Notes under the pieces: model-generated | Databases searched by the model: none | Told to the model about the DNA's origin: nothing | Seen by the model: only the letters and a program-made list of their open reading frames with translations | In this document: positions 8,244-15,594 of the stretch, in pieces | How positions within the stretch are numbered: position 1 is the first letter of the stretch | Layout: every line of letters begins with the position of its first letter | Position numbers and translations under genes: made by a program | NCBI RefSeq assembly: GCF_010550605.1 | Contig: NZ_JAAGNI010000295.1 | Location: forward strand, 1 to 64,000 | From: Streptomyces sp. SID9727 | GTDB taxonomy: Bacteria > Actinomycetota > Actinomycetes > Streptomycetales > Streptomycetaceae | Direction of reading: 5' to 3' | DNA: 64,000 nucleotides

Positions 8244-8801
8244 TCACAGGCACGAGGCGCCGACGACCGTCCGCCCCTGAGAGGGGCGGCGCGTGTAGCC
8301 GGGCAGATTCCGGGAGAGCAGCCGCAGTGCGTAGTGCGAACGCGATTTGACCGTGCCCGCCGGTATCCCCAGCACCTCGGCGGTCTCGCCCACGCTCAGC
8401 CCCCGGAAGTAGATCTGCACCAGCACCGACCGGTGCTCCGGGCTCAGGGCACGCACCGCCTCGCGCACATCGAGCGCCGCGACCGCGGACTCCGCCGTGT
8501 CGGCGCCCGCCGGCGCGCACTCCAGACCGGCGTCGCCGACCTCGGCCGGCCGGGCCAGCCGGGAGCGCCGGGCGTCGATCGCCAGCCGGCGCGCCACGGT
8601 GAACAGCCAGGGCCGCATCGACTCGTACGGGCCGTCGAATGCCTCCGGGTGCTGCCAGGCCCGCACCAGCGTCTCCTGGAGCAGGTCCTCGGCCCGCTGC
8701 CGGTCACCGAAGGTCAGACCGAGCAGGAAGTGGAACAGGGCGGGGCCGTGTTCACGCTGGAGCTCCGCGAGCGCCCGCTCATCGGTCTTCGTCGTGGTCA
8801 T
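8244..8801 (-). CDS. ECF RNA polymerase sigma factor
   Basis: 185 residues. Region 2 includes AEDLLQETLVRAWQHPEAFDG and MRPWLFTVARRLAIDARR; region 4 includes LSPEHRSVLVQIYFRGLSVGETAEVLGIPAGTVKSR with its helix-turn-helix. It starts at ATG 8801 after a GGGAAGG-type ribosome-binding site; the in-frame upstream extension has no such signal. No anti-sigma gene is adjacent, which is unusual for this class; the downstream gene at 7615-8109 lacks anti-sigma motifs. Target promoters cannot be told from this window. Confidence 0.93.
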   Translation of the reverse strand: MTTTKTDERALAELQREHGPALFHFLLGLTFGDRQRAEDLLQETLVRAWQHPEAFDGPYESMRPWLFTVARRLAIDARRSRLARPAEVGDAGLECAPAGADTAESAVAALDVREAVRALSPEHRSVLVQIYFRGLSVGETAEVLGIPAGTVKSRSHYALRLLSRNLPGYTRRPSQGRTVVGASCL

Positions 8802-8963
8802 GGTGAACGCCCTTCCCGCCAAGGTCCCGCCTCGCTGCCGACCCGGCGTATACGAGCGCATCCGGGCCACGAGCAACAGGACAAACGCCGCACCGTGCGA
8901 CGAGCGGTCGCTCGGAGCGGCGAATGGTGCGGTGAACGGTCGGGCGGCGCTCCGGGGAAGGCT

Positions 8964-9425
8964 CTACGGCACGACGGTGACCGGCCAGCGGCCCGCCTTC
9001 ACCAGGCGGACGGCCACCGAACCGATGAAGCGGTGCCCCGCCGACTCCGACGCGCCGACCACCACGGCGTCCGCCTTGAGCTCGTCGGCGGCGGTCACCA
9101 GACCGTTGTACGGGTCACCCCGGAACGTGTGGAACTCCCAGCGGACATCCCATATGTCCTTCATCCGGGCCGTCGACTGCCGGATCTCCTCCACCAGCCC
9201 CTCGGCCACCTCGGCGGTCGCGTCGCTGACCGGAGCCCCGAGCGCCGCGCCCGCCGCCAGTACCGGCTGGACGTACACCAGGGCCAGCATGGCCCGCTGG
9301 CGCCGTGCGAGCCCGGCGGCGTAGGCCGCCGCGCGCATGGACGACTCGGAACCGTCGAGGCCCGCCACGATCACCTTCGGTCCGTCTGTGCCACGTTCGA
9401 ACTGGTGGGAGTGCTGATCTGTCAC
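8964..9425 (-). CDS. Universal stress protein (UspA family)
   Basis: 153 residues. The single Usp domain has the N-terminal strand VIVAGLDGSESSMRAAAYAA and the ATP-binding-type end VVVGASESAGHRFIGSVAVRLV, where the usual G-x2-G-x9-G-S/T nucleotide motif reads GASESAGHRFIGSVA. A GTG at 9425 (VTDQHSHQ) is the likely start. Single-domain Usp proteins are general stress or dormancy factors in actinobacteria. It lies between the sigma factor and a deacetylase without clear operon structure. Confidence 0.88.
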   Translation of the reverse strand: MTDQHSHQFERGTDGPKVIVAGLDGSESSMRAAAYAAGLARRQRAMLALVYVQPVLAAGAALGAPVSDATAEVAEGLVEEIRQSTARMKDIWDVRWEFHTFRGDPYNGLVTAADELKADAVVVGASESAGHRFIGSVAVRLVKAGRWPVTVVP

Positions 9426-9587
9426 GGCAGTGAGGCTATCGGCTCGCCCCGCGGCCTCCGGCTCGCCCTCCCGGCGTCCGGACCCGCTCACCCCGGACGC
9501 CGGGGCCTTCCCGCCATACGGGTGCGAAAACCTCGGTGGCCGGTGTCGCTGAAGCGGGCGGCGAGGCGGACGTGCGAGCAGTGGGGG

Positions 9588-10430
9588 ATGAAGAGTGATC
9601 GCAGGCCACCCCTGCGGAGGACGGTCCTGCGGCTGGCCGCCGGCCTGGGCGCCGTCGCCGCCGTACGGCTCGTCGCCCCGGACCCCGTCACCTCCCCGGC
9701 CCGTCCGGCGACCCCCGTCCGGGGCGCGGCGGGCCCCCCGGCCGCCGCCTTCCGCGTCCGGGAGCTCGCCTATAGGCTGCGGCCCATGACGGGACAGACG
9801 TCGCCCCGGTACCGCCCGGCGGCCCCGCCGGTCCGCACCCGGCCGTTCGAGCAGCTGCCCGACATCGGGCACGCCATGGTGCTGTCCTTCGACGACGGGC
9901 CCGACCCGCTCCACACCCCGCACATCCTGGACACGCTGCGCGAGCACGACGTACGGGCGATGTTCTTCCTCTGCGGGGAGATGGCGAACGACAACCGCGA
10001 CCTCGTCCGCCGGATCTCCGACGAGGGGCACACCGTGGGCAACCACTCGTGGACGCACCCCCTGGTCACCACGCTCACCCGGGCCGGGATCACCGATGAG
10101 CTGGGCCGTACCAGCGACGTCATCGAGAAGATCACCGGCGCGGCACCGCTCTGGTACCGGGCGCCCTACGGTGCCTGGAACCGCGACTCCTTCGAGATCG
10201 GCGCCGCGCTGGGCATGGAGCCGATGGCCTGGACCGTGGACACCCTCGACTGGACCGTGCCGGGCACCGACACCATCGTCGACCGGGTCAGGCAGGGTGC
10301 GGGCCCCGGGGTCGTGGTGCTCTCGCACGACGCGGGCGGCGACCGCTCGCAGAGCGTGGCGGCGCTGCGCCGGTATCTGCCGGAGCTGCTGGACGACGGA
10401 TACCGGCTCACGGTGCCGCGGCGCCGCTGA
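9588..10430 (+). CDS. Secreted polysaccharide deacetylase (NodB/CE4)
   Basis: 280 residues. An N-terminal signal sequence with a twin-arginine-like RRPPLRRTVLRLAAG pattern precedes a Pro-rich linker, followed by a NodB homology domain (about 95-275). CE4 motifs: MVLSFDDGPDP (catalytic and metal Asp), VGNHSWTHP (metal His pair), RAPYGAWN, and VVLSHDAGG near the end with the catalytic His. Such enzymes remove N- or O-acetyl groups from chitin, peptidoglycan or xylan at the cell surface. It ends 8 bp from the convergent sortase gene. The surface role fits the neighbouring cell-wall genes. Confidence 0.92.
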   Translation: MKSDRRPPLRRTVLRLAAGLGAVAAVRLVAPDPVTSPARPATPVRGAAGPPAAAFRVRELAYRLRPMTGQTSPRYRPAAPPVRTRPFEQLPDIGHAMVLSFDDGPDPLHTPHILDTLREHDVRAMFFLCGEMANDNRDLVRRISDEGHTVGNHSWTHPLVTTLTRAGITDELGRTSDVIEKITGAAPLWYRAPYGAWNRDSFEIGAALGMEPMAWTVDTLDWTVPGTDTIVDRVRQGAGPGVVVLSHDAGGDRSQSVAALRRYLPELLDDGYRLTVPRRR

Positions 10431-10438
10431 CGGGACCG

Positions 10439-11098
10439 TCAGCGCGTGTCCACGAGGCGGGCGAAGACCACGACGTTGCCGTCGTAGCCGTCGGCCTTGG
10501 TGTAGCCCCCGCCGCAGGTGATGACCCGCAGCTCCGGCTGCCCGGTGTCGCCGTACACCCGGGCGCCGGGGAAGTCGTTCTTGGCGAAGACCTCGACGCC
10601 GTACACCTCGAAGACCGCCACCCGGTCGTCGCTGCGGTCGACCTCGACGCGGTCCCCCTTCTTCAGCGAGCCGAGCGCGTAGAAGACCGCGGGCCCCGCC
10701 TTGTTGTCGACGTGGCCCACGATGACGGAGGTGCCGGTCTGACCGGGGGCGATGCCGTTCTGGTACCAGCCGGCCAGGTTGGGGTCCTCCGGCGGCGGGG
10801 TCTCGATCCAGCCGTCCGGGTCGAGATTCACATCGATGACCGGCGCGTCGACCTGGATGGAGGGGATCGCCACGCGGGCGACGGGGGCGTACGGGAGCGG
10901 CTTGACGACCGGGCCCGCGGCCGGGGGCGCCGGCGCGTTGTTCTGGTGGCCCACGGAGGCGGCGGCGACCGGCTGCGGGGGGCCGGGGGAGAGGTCGGCC
11001 CCGTTGCGCATGAGCGCCAGGCCGGAGAGCATCGCCAGGGCGAGTGCGCCCCACGGCGAGTGTCGGATCCGTTCCGGTCGCCAGTTGTCCCGGCCCAT
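10439..11098 (-). CDS. Class F sortase
   Basis: 219 residues. An N-terminal membrane helix (about 15-32) and a Pro/Ala-rich stalk precede a sortase domain. Catalytic residues are His129 (VIVGHVDNK), Cys195 (VITCGGGYT) and Arg214 (VVVFARL). Class F sortases of actinobacteria have this short domain and the TC-GG active site. It sits divergently, 313 bp from a secreted Asn-rich protein with a C-terminal helix and Arg-rich tail, and close to a paralogue of that protein at 12173-12727. Both neighbours lack LPXTG but share a QGGLGGS motif at the expected position, so they are candidate substrates (inference). Confidence 0.92.
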   Translation of the reverse strand: MGRDNWRPERIRHSPWGALALAMLSGLALMRNGADLSPGPPQPVAAASVGHQNNAPAPPAAGPVVKPLPYAPVARVAIPSIQVDAPVIDVNLDPDGWIETPPPEDPNLAGWYQNGIAPGQTGTSVIVGHVDNKAGPAVFYALGSLKKGDRVEVDRSDDRVAVFEVYGVEVFAKNDFPGARVYGDTGQPELRVITCGGGYTKADGYDGNVVVFARLVDTR

Positions 11099-11411
11099 GG
11101 TTCTCCCTTCGTCGCGACGAGCAGAACGCTAGGCGCGGCGCCACCGGGCGGCGATCAGAGACGGGCGAACGGGTGGCGGCGTACCACCCGGATGCTCATC
11201 GGAGTAGCGCGCGGACAAAAATCCTGACGGCCCGTGACCTGGGCTTCCGTCAGCTTGCGGGGTGCCCGCACGGCGTGTCGGATCACCGGTCCGGAGCAGT
11301 GCCGAAATGCGTGCGATCAAGAATCTGGTGAGGGTTCGTCATGGGAGGCGTTCTCGTCGATCCATCCCGGCGCACAGGGCCCCGGGGCGCTTCCCGGTGG
11401 AGGTTGGAACG
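11099..11411. other. Divergent intergenic region, no gene seen
   Basis: 313 bp between the sortase and the Asn-rich surface protein, which are divergent. Short open frames here lack codon bias. GGTGGAGG (11396-11403) is the ribosome-binding site of the rightward gene. No clear -35/-10 pair could be picked with confidence. Confidence 0.5.
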
Positions 11412-12077
11412 ATGCGTGCTACACGCGCTCTGGTGGTCGCGGCGGCCGCCGTCGCCGCCCTCGGGGCCGGCGCCCCGATGGCGGCCGCCGGCGGAGACGT
11501 CGGGAACAACCAGAACAACAACCAGAACAACAACCAGAACACCGGCAACAACCAGAACGACTGGAACGAGCCGGGCGGCTGGAACAACGGCAACGGCAAC
11601 AACAACGGGAACAACAACGGCAACAACAACAACGGCAACGGCAATGGCAACGGCAACGGCAATGGCAACGGGCGCAACAACGGCCCGAACAACGTGACCG
11701 TCGACCCCGAGCGCGTGCACCAGGGCGCGGCCATGCAGGTCAGCGCCGAGGGCTGCGGCCGGGGCGGCAGCGTCTCGTCCAACGCGTTCCGCACCACCCG
11801 GCTCTCGGCCGGCCGGGTCGGCCACGCCCGGGTCCGCATCTTCGACGACGCGACTCCCGGCACGTACAACCTGACGGTCCGGTGCGACGGCACCGACCGG
11901 ACGGCGGGCCACCGCTTCACCGTGCTCGGCAGCCGGGGTGCCCAGGGCGGGCTCGGCGGCTCGATGGCGGCGACCCCGGCCGAGATGGGCGTCGGCGCCG
12001 GTCTCGTCGCCTCGGCGGCCCTCGGCGGAGGCGTGTACATCATGCGCCGCCGGAGGACGGGCCATGGGACGGCCTGA
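11412..12077 (+). CDS. Secreted Asn/Gly-rich surface protein with atypical C-terminal anchor
   Basis: 221 residues. Signal peptide (about 1-28, cleavage after MAAAGG-type region), then an 80-residue low-complexity tract of Asn, Gly and Gln (about 30-95) encoded by AAC/GGC repeats. A folded domain (about 96-180) holds a GC...C cysteine pair (AEGCGRGG and TVRCDG). The end is AQGGLGGSMAATP, a hydrophobic helix, then IMRRRR. It is paralogous in the last ~120 residues to the protein encoded at 12173-12727. The layout (motif, helix, Arg tail) is that of a sortase substrate, but the LPXTG motif is absent; the shared QGGLGGS sits where it would be. Ribosome-binding site GGTGGAGG. Confidence 0.8.
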   Translation: MRATRALVVAAAAVAALGAGAPMAAAGGDVGNNQNNNQNNNQNTGNNQNDWNEPGGWNNGNGNNNGNNNGNNNNGNGNGNGNGNGNGRNNGPNNVTVDPERVHQGAAMQVSAEGCGRGGSVSSNAFRTTRLSAGRVGHARVRIFDDATPGTYNLTVRCDGTDRTAGHRFTVLGSRGAQGGLGGSMAATPAEMGVGAGLVASAALGGGVYIMRRRRTGHGTA

Positions 12078-12110
12078 CCGCCAGGACGCCCCCGCCGGAC
12101 CGATAACGAA

Positions 12111-12145
12111 GTCGCCCCGGATCCTGTGACAGGATCCGGGGCGAC
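12111..12145. terminator. Bidirectional terminator hairpin
   Basis: A perfect 16-bp stem (12111-12126 with 12130-12145) and a 3-base loop, between the convergent surface-protein genes ending at 12077 (+) and 12173 (-). Confidence 0.85.
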
Positions 12146-12172
12146 TCTCGTTGCCCATTCCGCTCGTACCGG

Positions 12173-12727
12173 TCAGTGCGAGCGGCTCTCCCTGCGGCGG
12201 CGTACGAAGAACACGACGCCCGCCCCGGCGGCCACGGCGAGCGCGGTGCCCGCCACGATCTCACCGGAGTTCACGCTGTCGATGCTGCCGCCCAGACCGC
12301 CCTGCACACCGGCCGGCGACGCCGGGGCGGCCGCCGTGCTGGTCGAGCTCGTGGTGGGCGTGCCCGTGGCCGCGCTGACGGTGAGGTTGACCTTGGCCGT
12401 GGAGCTGGGCGAGGTGTTGCAGATGAACGTCACCTCGTAGGCGGCGCCCGGCTTGGCGTCCCGGTCGACGGTGGCCTGGGCGCTGCCGTTCATCGGAATG
12501 GTGACCGTGTCGAACACCCCCGAGGACGCCGTGGCCGTCGTCGAGCAACCCCGGGCCGCCAGGGTGACCTTGCCCCCGGGCGCGACCACCGACGGCGTCA
12601 CGGTGTATCCGTTCCCGCCGCCCGACGGGCCGCCCGCGGTCGCGGCGTACGCGGTCACGGCCGGGCCGGTCAGGGCGAGTGCGGCGGCGCCGAGCAGAGC
12701 GACGGGGGCGACACGTATTGCGCGCAT
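12173..12727 (-). CDS. Secreted surface protein, paralogue of the Asn-rich protein
   Basis: 184 residues. Signal peptide (about 1-30), a single Ig-like domain (about 38-125) with the paired cysteines ARGCSTT and FICNTS, a Thr/Ser/Ala linker, then VQGGLGGSIDSV, a hydrophobic helix and VRRRRE. It aligns with the 11412-12077 product across the domain and C-terminal signal but lacks the Asn/Gly tract. The start at 12727 follows a GGAGGA ribosome-binding site. Likely exported and held at the membrane or wall by its C-terminal signal; possible substrate of the class F sortase at 10439-11098. Confidence 0.85.
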   Translation of the reverse strand: MRAIRVAPVALLGAAALALTGPAVTAYAATAGGPSGGGNGYTVTPSVVAPGGKVTLAARGCSTTATASSGVFDTVTIPMNGSAQATVDRDAKPGAAYEVTFICNTSPSSTAKVNLTVSAATGTPTTSSTSTAAAPASPAGVQGGLGGSIDSVNSGEIVAGTALAVAAGAGVVFFVRRRRESRSH

Positions 12728-12891
12728 GGTGAGTCCTCCGGGTCCCCGAGGAGCAGCTGCGGAACGGATTTCCACAAAGTGTCAGAAATGCACCTCGAAT
12801 GCCGCCCACGCTAGAAGTGGTGCATTTCGCCCGCGATCGGGGTCCGGCGAATGGGGCACCGCTGTCCCCCGGGCGGCGCACCGGTCCTCGG

Positions 12892-13659
12892 TCAGCCGTC
12901 CGCCGCCCCCGGAAAGAGGTCGAGGAAGGGCGCGGCGGTGGCGGAGAAGCCCCGTCCGAACGGGGAGTCGAAGTCCCAGATCAGGAAGAGGAGGAAGGCG
13001 ATCAGCACGCTGAAGAGCCCCGCGAGCAGGAGTTCCCGGAACGTCCGGCGGATCTGCAGGGTGAAGATCAGCCCGACGGTCACCAGGGCGCCGATGATCA
13101 AACCGAACCACACCACCCCGGGCATGGTCGCGCCCGCGCTCTGCCCCCGTGAGCTGCGGGCGTCGTCGGCGGCGGCCACCTGGTCCACCAGGGGCTGGTA
13201 CGCCTCACCCTCGTGGTCCGTCTTCGGCCGGTAGTCCGTGACGTCGGCGCGTACCTTGTCCAGCAGTTCGGTGCCGCGGTCACTGAGACTCCCGTGCTCG
13301 GTCATGGTCCGCCACTCGTCGTGCACCACATAGCTCACGTACGCGTCGACGTCCGCCCGGATGCGGGCGCGCACCTCCTGCGGATAGACCGCGGAGCGCG
13401 CGCTCACCTCGTGCAGGGCCTGGGCCTCCTGGCGTACGTACTCCTGCGCGGCGCTCCGGCCCTCCCAGACGCCGGCAATGGCGAGACCGAGCACGATCGC
13501 GTAGATCACTCCGATCATCATCGTCATGTACTCGATGACATCGGGGGTTTCGGACGGGTCGTCGTCCTCCGGGAGTCTGCGGTTGCTGAGCACGGCGATG
13601 GTCAGGACGACGGCGGTGGCCGCGACCATGGCGAGCGTGAGGACGAGCCATTCCGACAT
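12892..13659 (-). CDS. DUF4239 (bestrophin-like) membrane protein
   Basis: 255 residues with four membrane segments: an N-terminal helix (about 5-24), one at about 45-65 (VIEYMTMMIGVIYAIVLGLAIAGVW), and a pair at about 180-230. The middle is a soluble helical region with VRQEAQALHEVSARSA and a conserved VHDEWRTM segment. This arrangement fits the DUF4239 family, described as bestrophin-like and possibly a channel. It is 15 bp downstream of the proline-rich protein gene in the same direction, so the two are probably co-transcribed. No experimental function is known to me for this family. Confidence 0.8.
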   Translation of the reverse strand: MSEWLVLTLAMVAATAVVLTIAVLSNRRLPEDDDPSETPDVIEYMTMMIGVIYAIVLGLAIAGVWEGRSAAQEYVRQEAQALHEVSARSAVYPQEVRARIRADVDAYVSYVVHDEWRTMTEHGSLSDRGTELLDKVRADVTDYRPKTDHEGEAYQPLVDQVAAADDARSSRGQSAGATMPGVVWFGLIIGALVTVGLIFTLQIRRTFRELLLAGLFSVLIAFLLFLIWDFDSPFGRGFSATAAPFLDLFPGAADG

Positions 13660-13674
13660 GGGCGTCTCCGGGAT

Positions 13675-14217
13675 TCATCGGGAACGGGGGCGCAGCACCG
13701 CGACGGCGAACACCGCGGGCGCCGTGATCATCAAGGTGAGCGTGACCAGGGAGGTGTGACGCTGCGGCGTCTTCCGCACCGGCCGGCGGTAGGCGGGGAG
13801 CGCGACGTGGACGGAGGGCGAGGGCCGCACCGATGGCGAAGGGCTCGGCTTCGGCTTCGGTGCGGGCTTCGGGGCCGGCGGCGGCGGGGGTGGAGGCGGG
13901 GGCGGTGGTGCCGGTTCGGGTTCGGGTGCCGGGGGTGGCGGAGGAGGCGGCGGTGGGGGTGGTGCCGGTTTCGGGGGCGGCGGTGGCGGAGGGGGTGGCT
14001 TCGGTTTCGGTGTGGGCGTCGGAGTGGGCTCCGGCTCCGGGCCGGCGAAGCAGTCGCCGTCGCCGCTGATCACCACCGCCGTGCCGCCGTCCTCCTCCCC
14101 GATGGAGGCGTACGCGCAGCTGTCGGCGCTCGCGGGGGTGGGGGCGGTCAGCAGCCAGGTGAGCGCGAGCGCCGCGGCCAGCCGCCAGAAGAGTGATCCG
14201 TACACGACCGGGAGCAT
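13675..14217 (-). CDS. Secreted proline-rich membrane-anchored protein
   Basis: 180 residues. Signal peptide (about 1-31, ending in ASA), a short globular piece with a cysteine pair (DSCAYASI and GDCFAG), then ~75 residues of Pro-rich repeats in three blocks of 8-11 prolines separated by Lys/Ala or Glu/Pro pairs. A C-terminal hydrophobic helix (TLMITAPAVFAVAVL) ends in RPRSR. The polyproline part could span the cell wall, with the cysteine-bonded head outside. It is upstream of, and co-directional with, the DUF4239 gene. No known family recognised. Confidence 0.7.
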   Translation of the reverse strand: MLPVVYGSLFWRLAAALALTWLLTAPTPASADSCAYASIGEEDGGTAVVISGDGDCFAGPEPEPTPTPTPKPKPPPPPPPPPKPAPPPPPPPPPPPAPEPEPAPPPPPPPPPPPAPKPAPKPKPSPSPSVRPSPSVHVALPAYRRPVRKTPQRHTSLVTLTLMITAPAVFAVAVLRPRSR

Positions 14218-14775
14218 GTTCCAGGCCGTGCGGCGGCACGCCGGACCTCCTCCGGATTCGCCCGATGGAGGGGACCTGGGGTGCGCGAGGTTTGGCGCCG
14301 GTGAAATGGAACGGGCGCACGCGGGGTCCCGGTCTCCGGAAATGGCCGATTGTCGACCCTCTCCCCGGGAATGGCGCCAAAGGGTGTGTCACCGGTCCCG
14401 CGCATTCCCGGCCTTGGGACGGCACGGGAGAGGCGCGCGGCGGTCCGCGGGCGCCCGGACGCTTCCGCCCCGCGCCGGGGGCCTCCGGTCCGTGAACGCC
14501 AACGTCCCTGACCTTCGCGGAACATGATGCCCGGGCTTCGCCGACGGGGACTTCGCTGACATGCCAAAGTAGTCCGGGAGTGAACTATTCGTTCTCTCCC
14601 GTTCGGTGAATGTAACGGGCTGCGACGAGTCGGTTGCACATGCCATGGGAGTGTGACCAATAACGGACGGCTAATTTCCGTTTCGGCTCGCTCTCTTGGC
14701 GGACGATCAGTAGCCTCTGGTCCACACTGACCATGGACATGGCCGGATCGCCGTGGCGACTTGTTGGAGACATCG
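14218..14775. other. Long divergent intergenic region, no gene seen
   Basis: 558 bp between the proline-rich gene (leftward) and the methyltransferase gene (rightward). It holds no frame with Streptomyces codon bias. The stretch 14560-14690 is less GC-rich than its surroundings, as promoter regions often are, and the ribosome-binding site of the methyltransferase (TTGGAGA) is at 14764-14770. Confidence 0.5.
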
Positions 14776-15594
14776 ATGGAGCGTCCCGCCTGGGCACCGC
14801 AAGGCATTGACATTTCGGTGCCGAGCGTGTCCCGAATGTATGACTTCTATCTGGGCGGCTCGCACAATTTCGAGGTGGACCGGGAAGCAGCCCGGAAGGC
14901 CATGGAGTTCATGCCGGGGCTTCCCAAGGTCATGCAGGCGAACCGGGCCTTTATGCGCCGAGCGGTGCGCTACGCGCTGAGCGAGGGGGTCGGCCAGTTC
15001 CTCGACATCGGCTCCGGGATACCCACCTTCGGCAATGTGCACGAGGTCGCCCAGGCGATCGACCCCACCGCGAAGGTCGCCTATGTCGACCACGACCCGG
15101 TCGCCGTGGCGCACAGCCAGGCCGTCCTCGAAGGCAACGCCGGCGCCACGATCGCCGCGGCCGACCTGCGCCGCCCCCAGGAGATCCGGGACAGCCCCGA
15201 GGTGAGCAAACTCCTGGACTTCGACCGCCCGGTGGCGCTGCTGCTCGTGGCCGTCCTCCACTTCATCGAGGACTCCGACGACCCGCAGAGCGCCGTCGCC
15301 GCCCTCCGCGACATGCTCGCTCCCGGCAGCCTCCTGATCGTCACCCACGCCGCATACGAGGGCATTCCGCTGAGCCGTGAGGAGGCCGGCGGCGCGGTCG
15401 GCGTGTACCGGAACATCCGCAACCCCCTGATCATGCGCACGCGCGACGAGGTCGCCCGCTTCTTCGACGGCTACGAGCTGGTCGAGCCCGGCCTCGTCGC
15501 GATGCCGGAATGGCGCCCCGAGAACGCCGCGGCCCCCGAGAACGAGGACCCATACGCCTTCTCGGGCATCGCGGGAGTGGGACGCAAGGCGTGA
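14776..15594 (+). CDS. SAM-dependent methyltransferase, SAV2177/DUF574 type
   Basis: 272 residues. Features of this Streptomyces-expanded family: PSVSRMYDFYLGGSHNFEVDR (residues 17-37), RAVRYALSEGVGQFLDIGSGIPT (SAM-binding glycine loop near 75), VAYVDHDPVAVAHSQ, and ALLLVAVLHFIED. The start at 14776 has a good ribosome-binding site (GGAGA, 5 bp away); a TTG at 14761 is less likely. Its stop overlaps the GTG of the c-di-GMP gene by 4 bases, so the two are coupled. Methyl acceptor unknown. Confidence 0.9.
   Translation: MERPAWAPQGIDISVPSVSRMYDFYLGGSHNFEVDREAARKAMEFMPGLPKVMQANRAFMRRAVRYALSEGVGQFLDIGSGIPTFGNVHEVAQAIDPTAKVAYVDHDPVAVAHSQAVLEGNAGATIAAADLRRPQEIRDSPEVSKLLDFDRPVALLLVAVLHFIEDSDDPQSAVAALRDMLAPGSLLIVTHAAYEGIPLSREEAGGAVGVYRNIRNPLIMRTRDEVARFFDGYELVEPGLVAMPEWRPENAAAPENEDPYAFSGIAGVGRKA

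Noticed and set aside
13675..14217. Proline-rich frame as a non-coding artefact
   Set aside because: A clear signal peptide, cysteine pair and C-terminal helix argue that it is a real protein.
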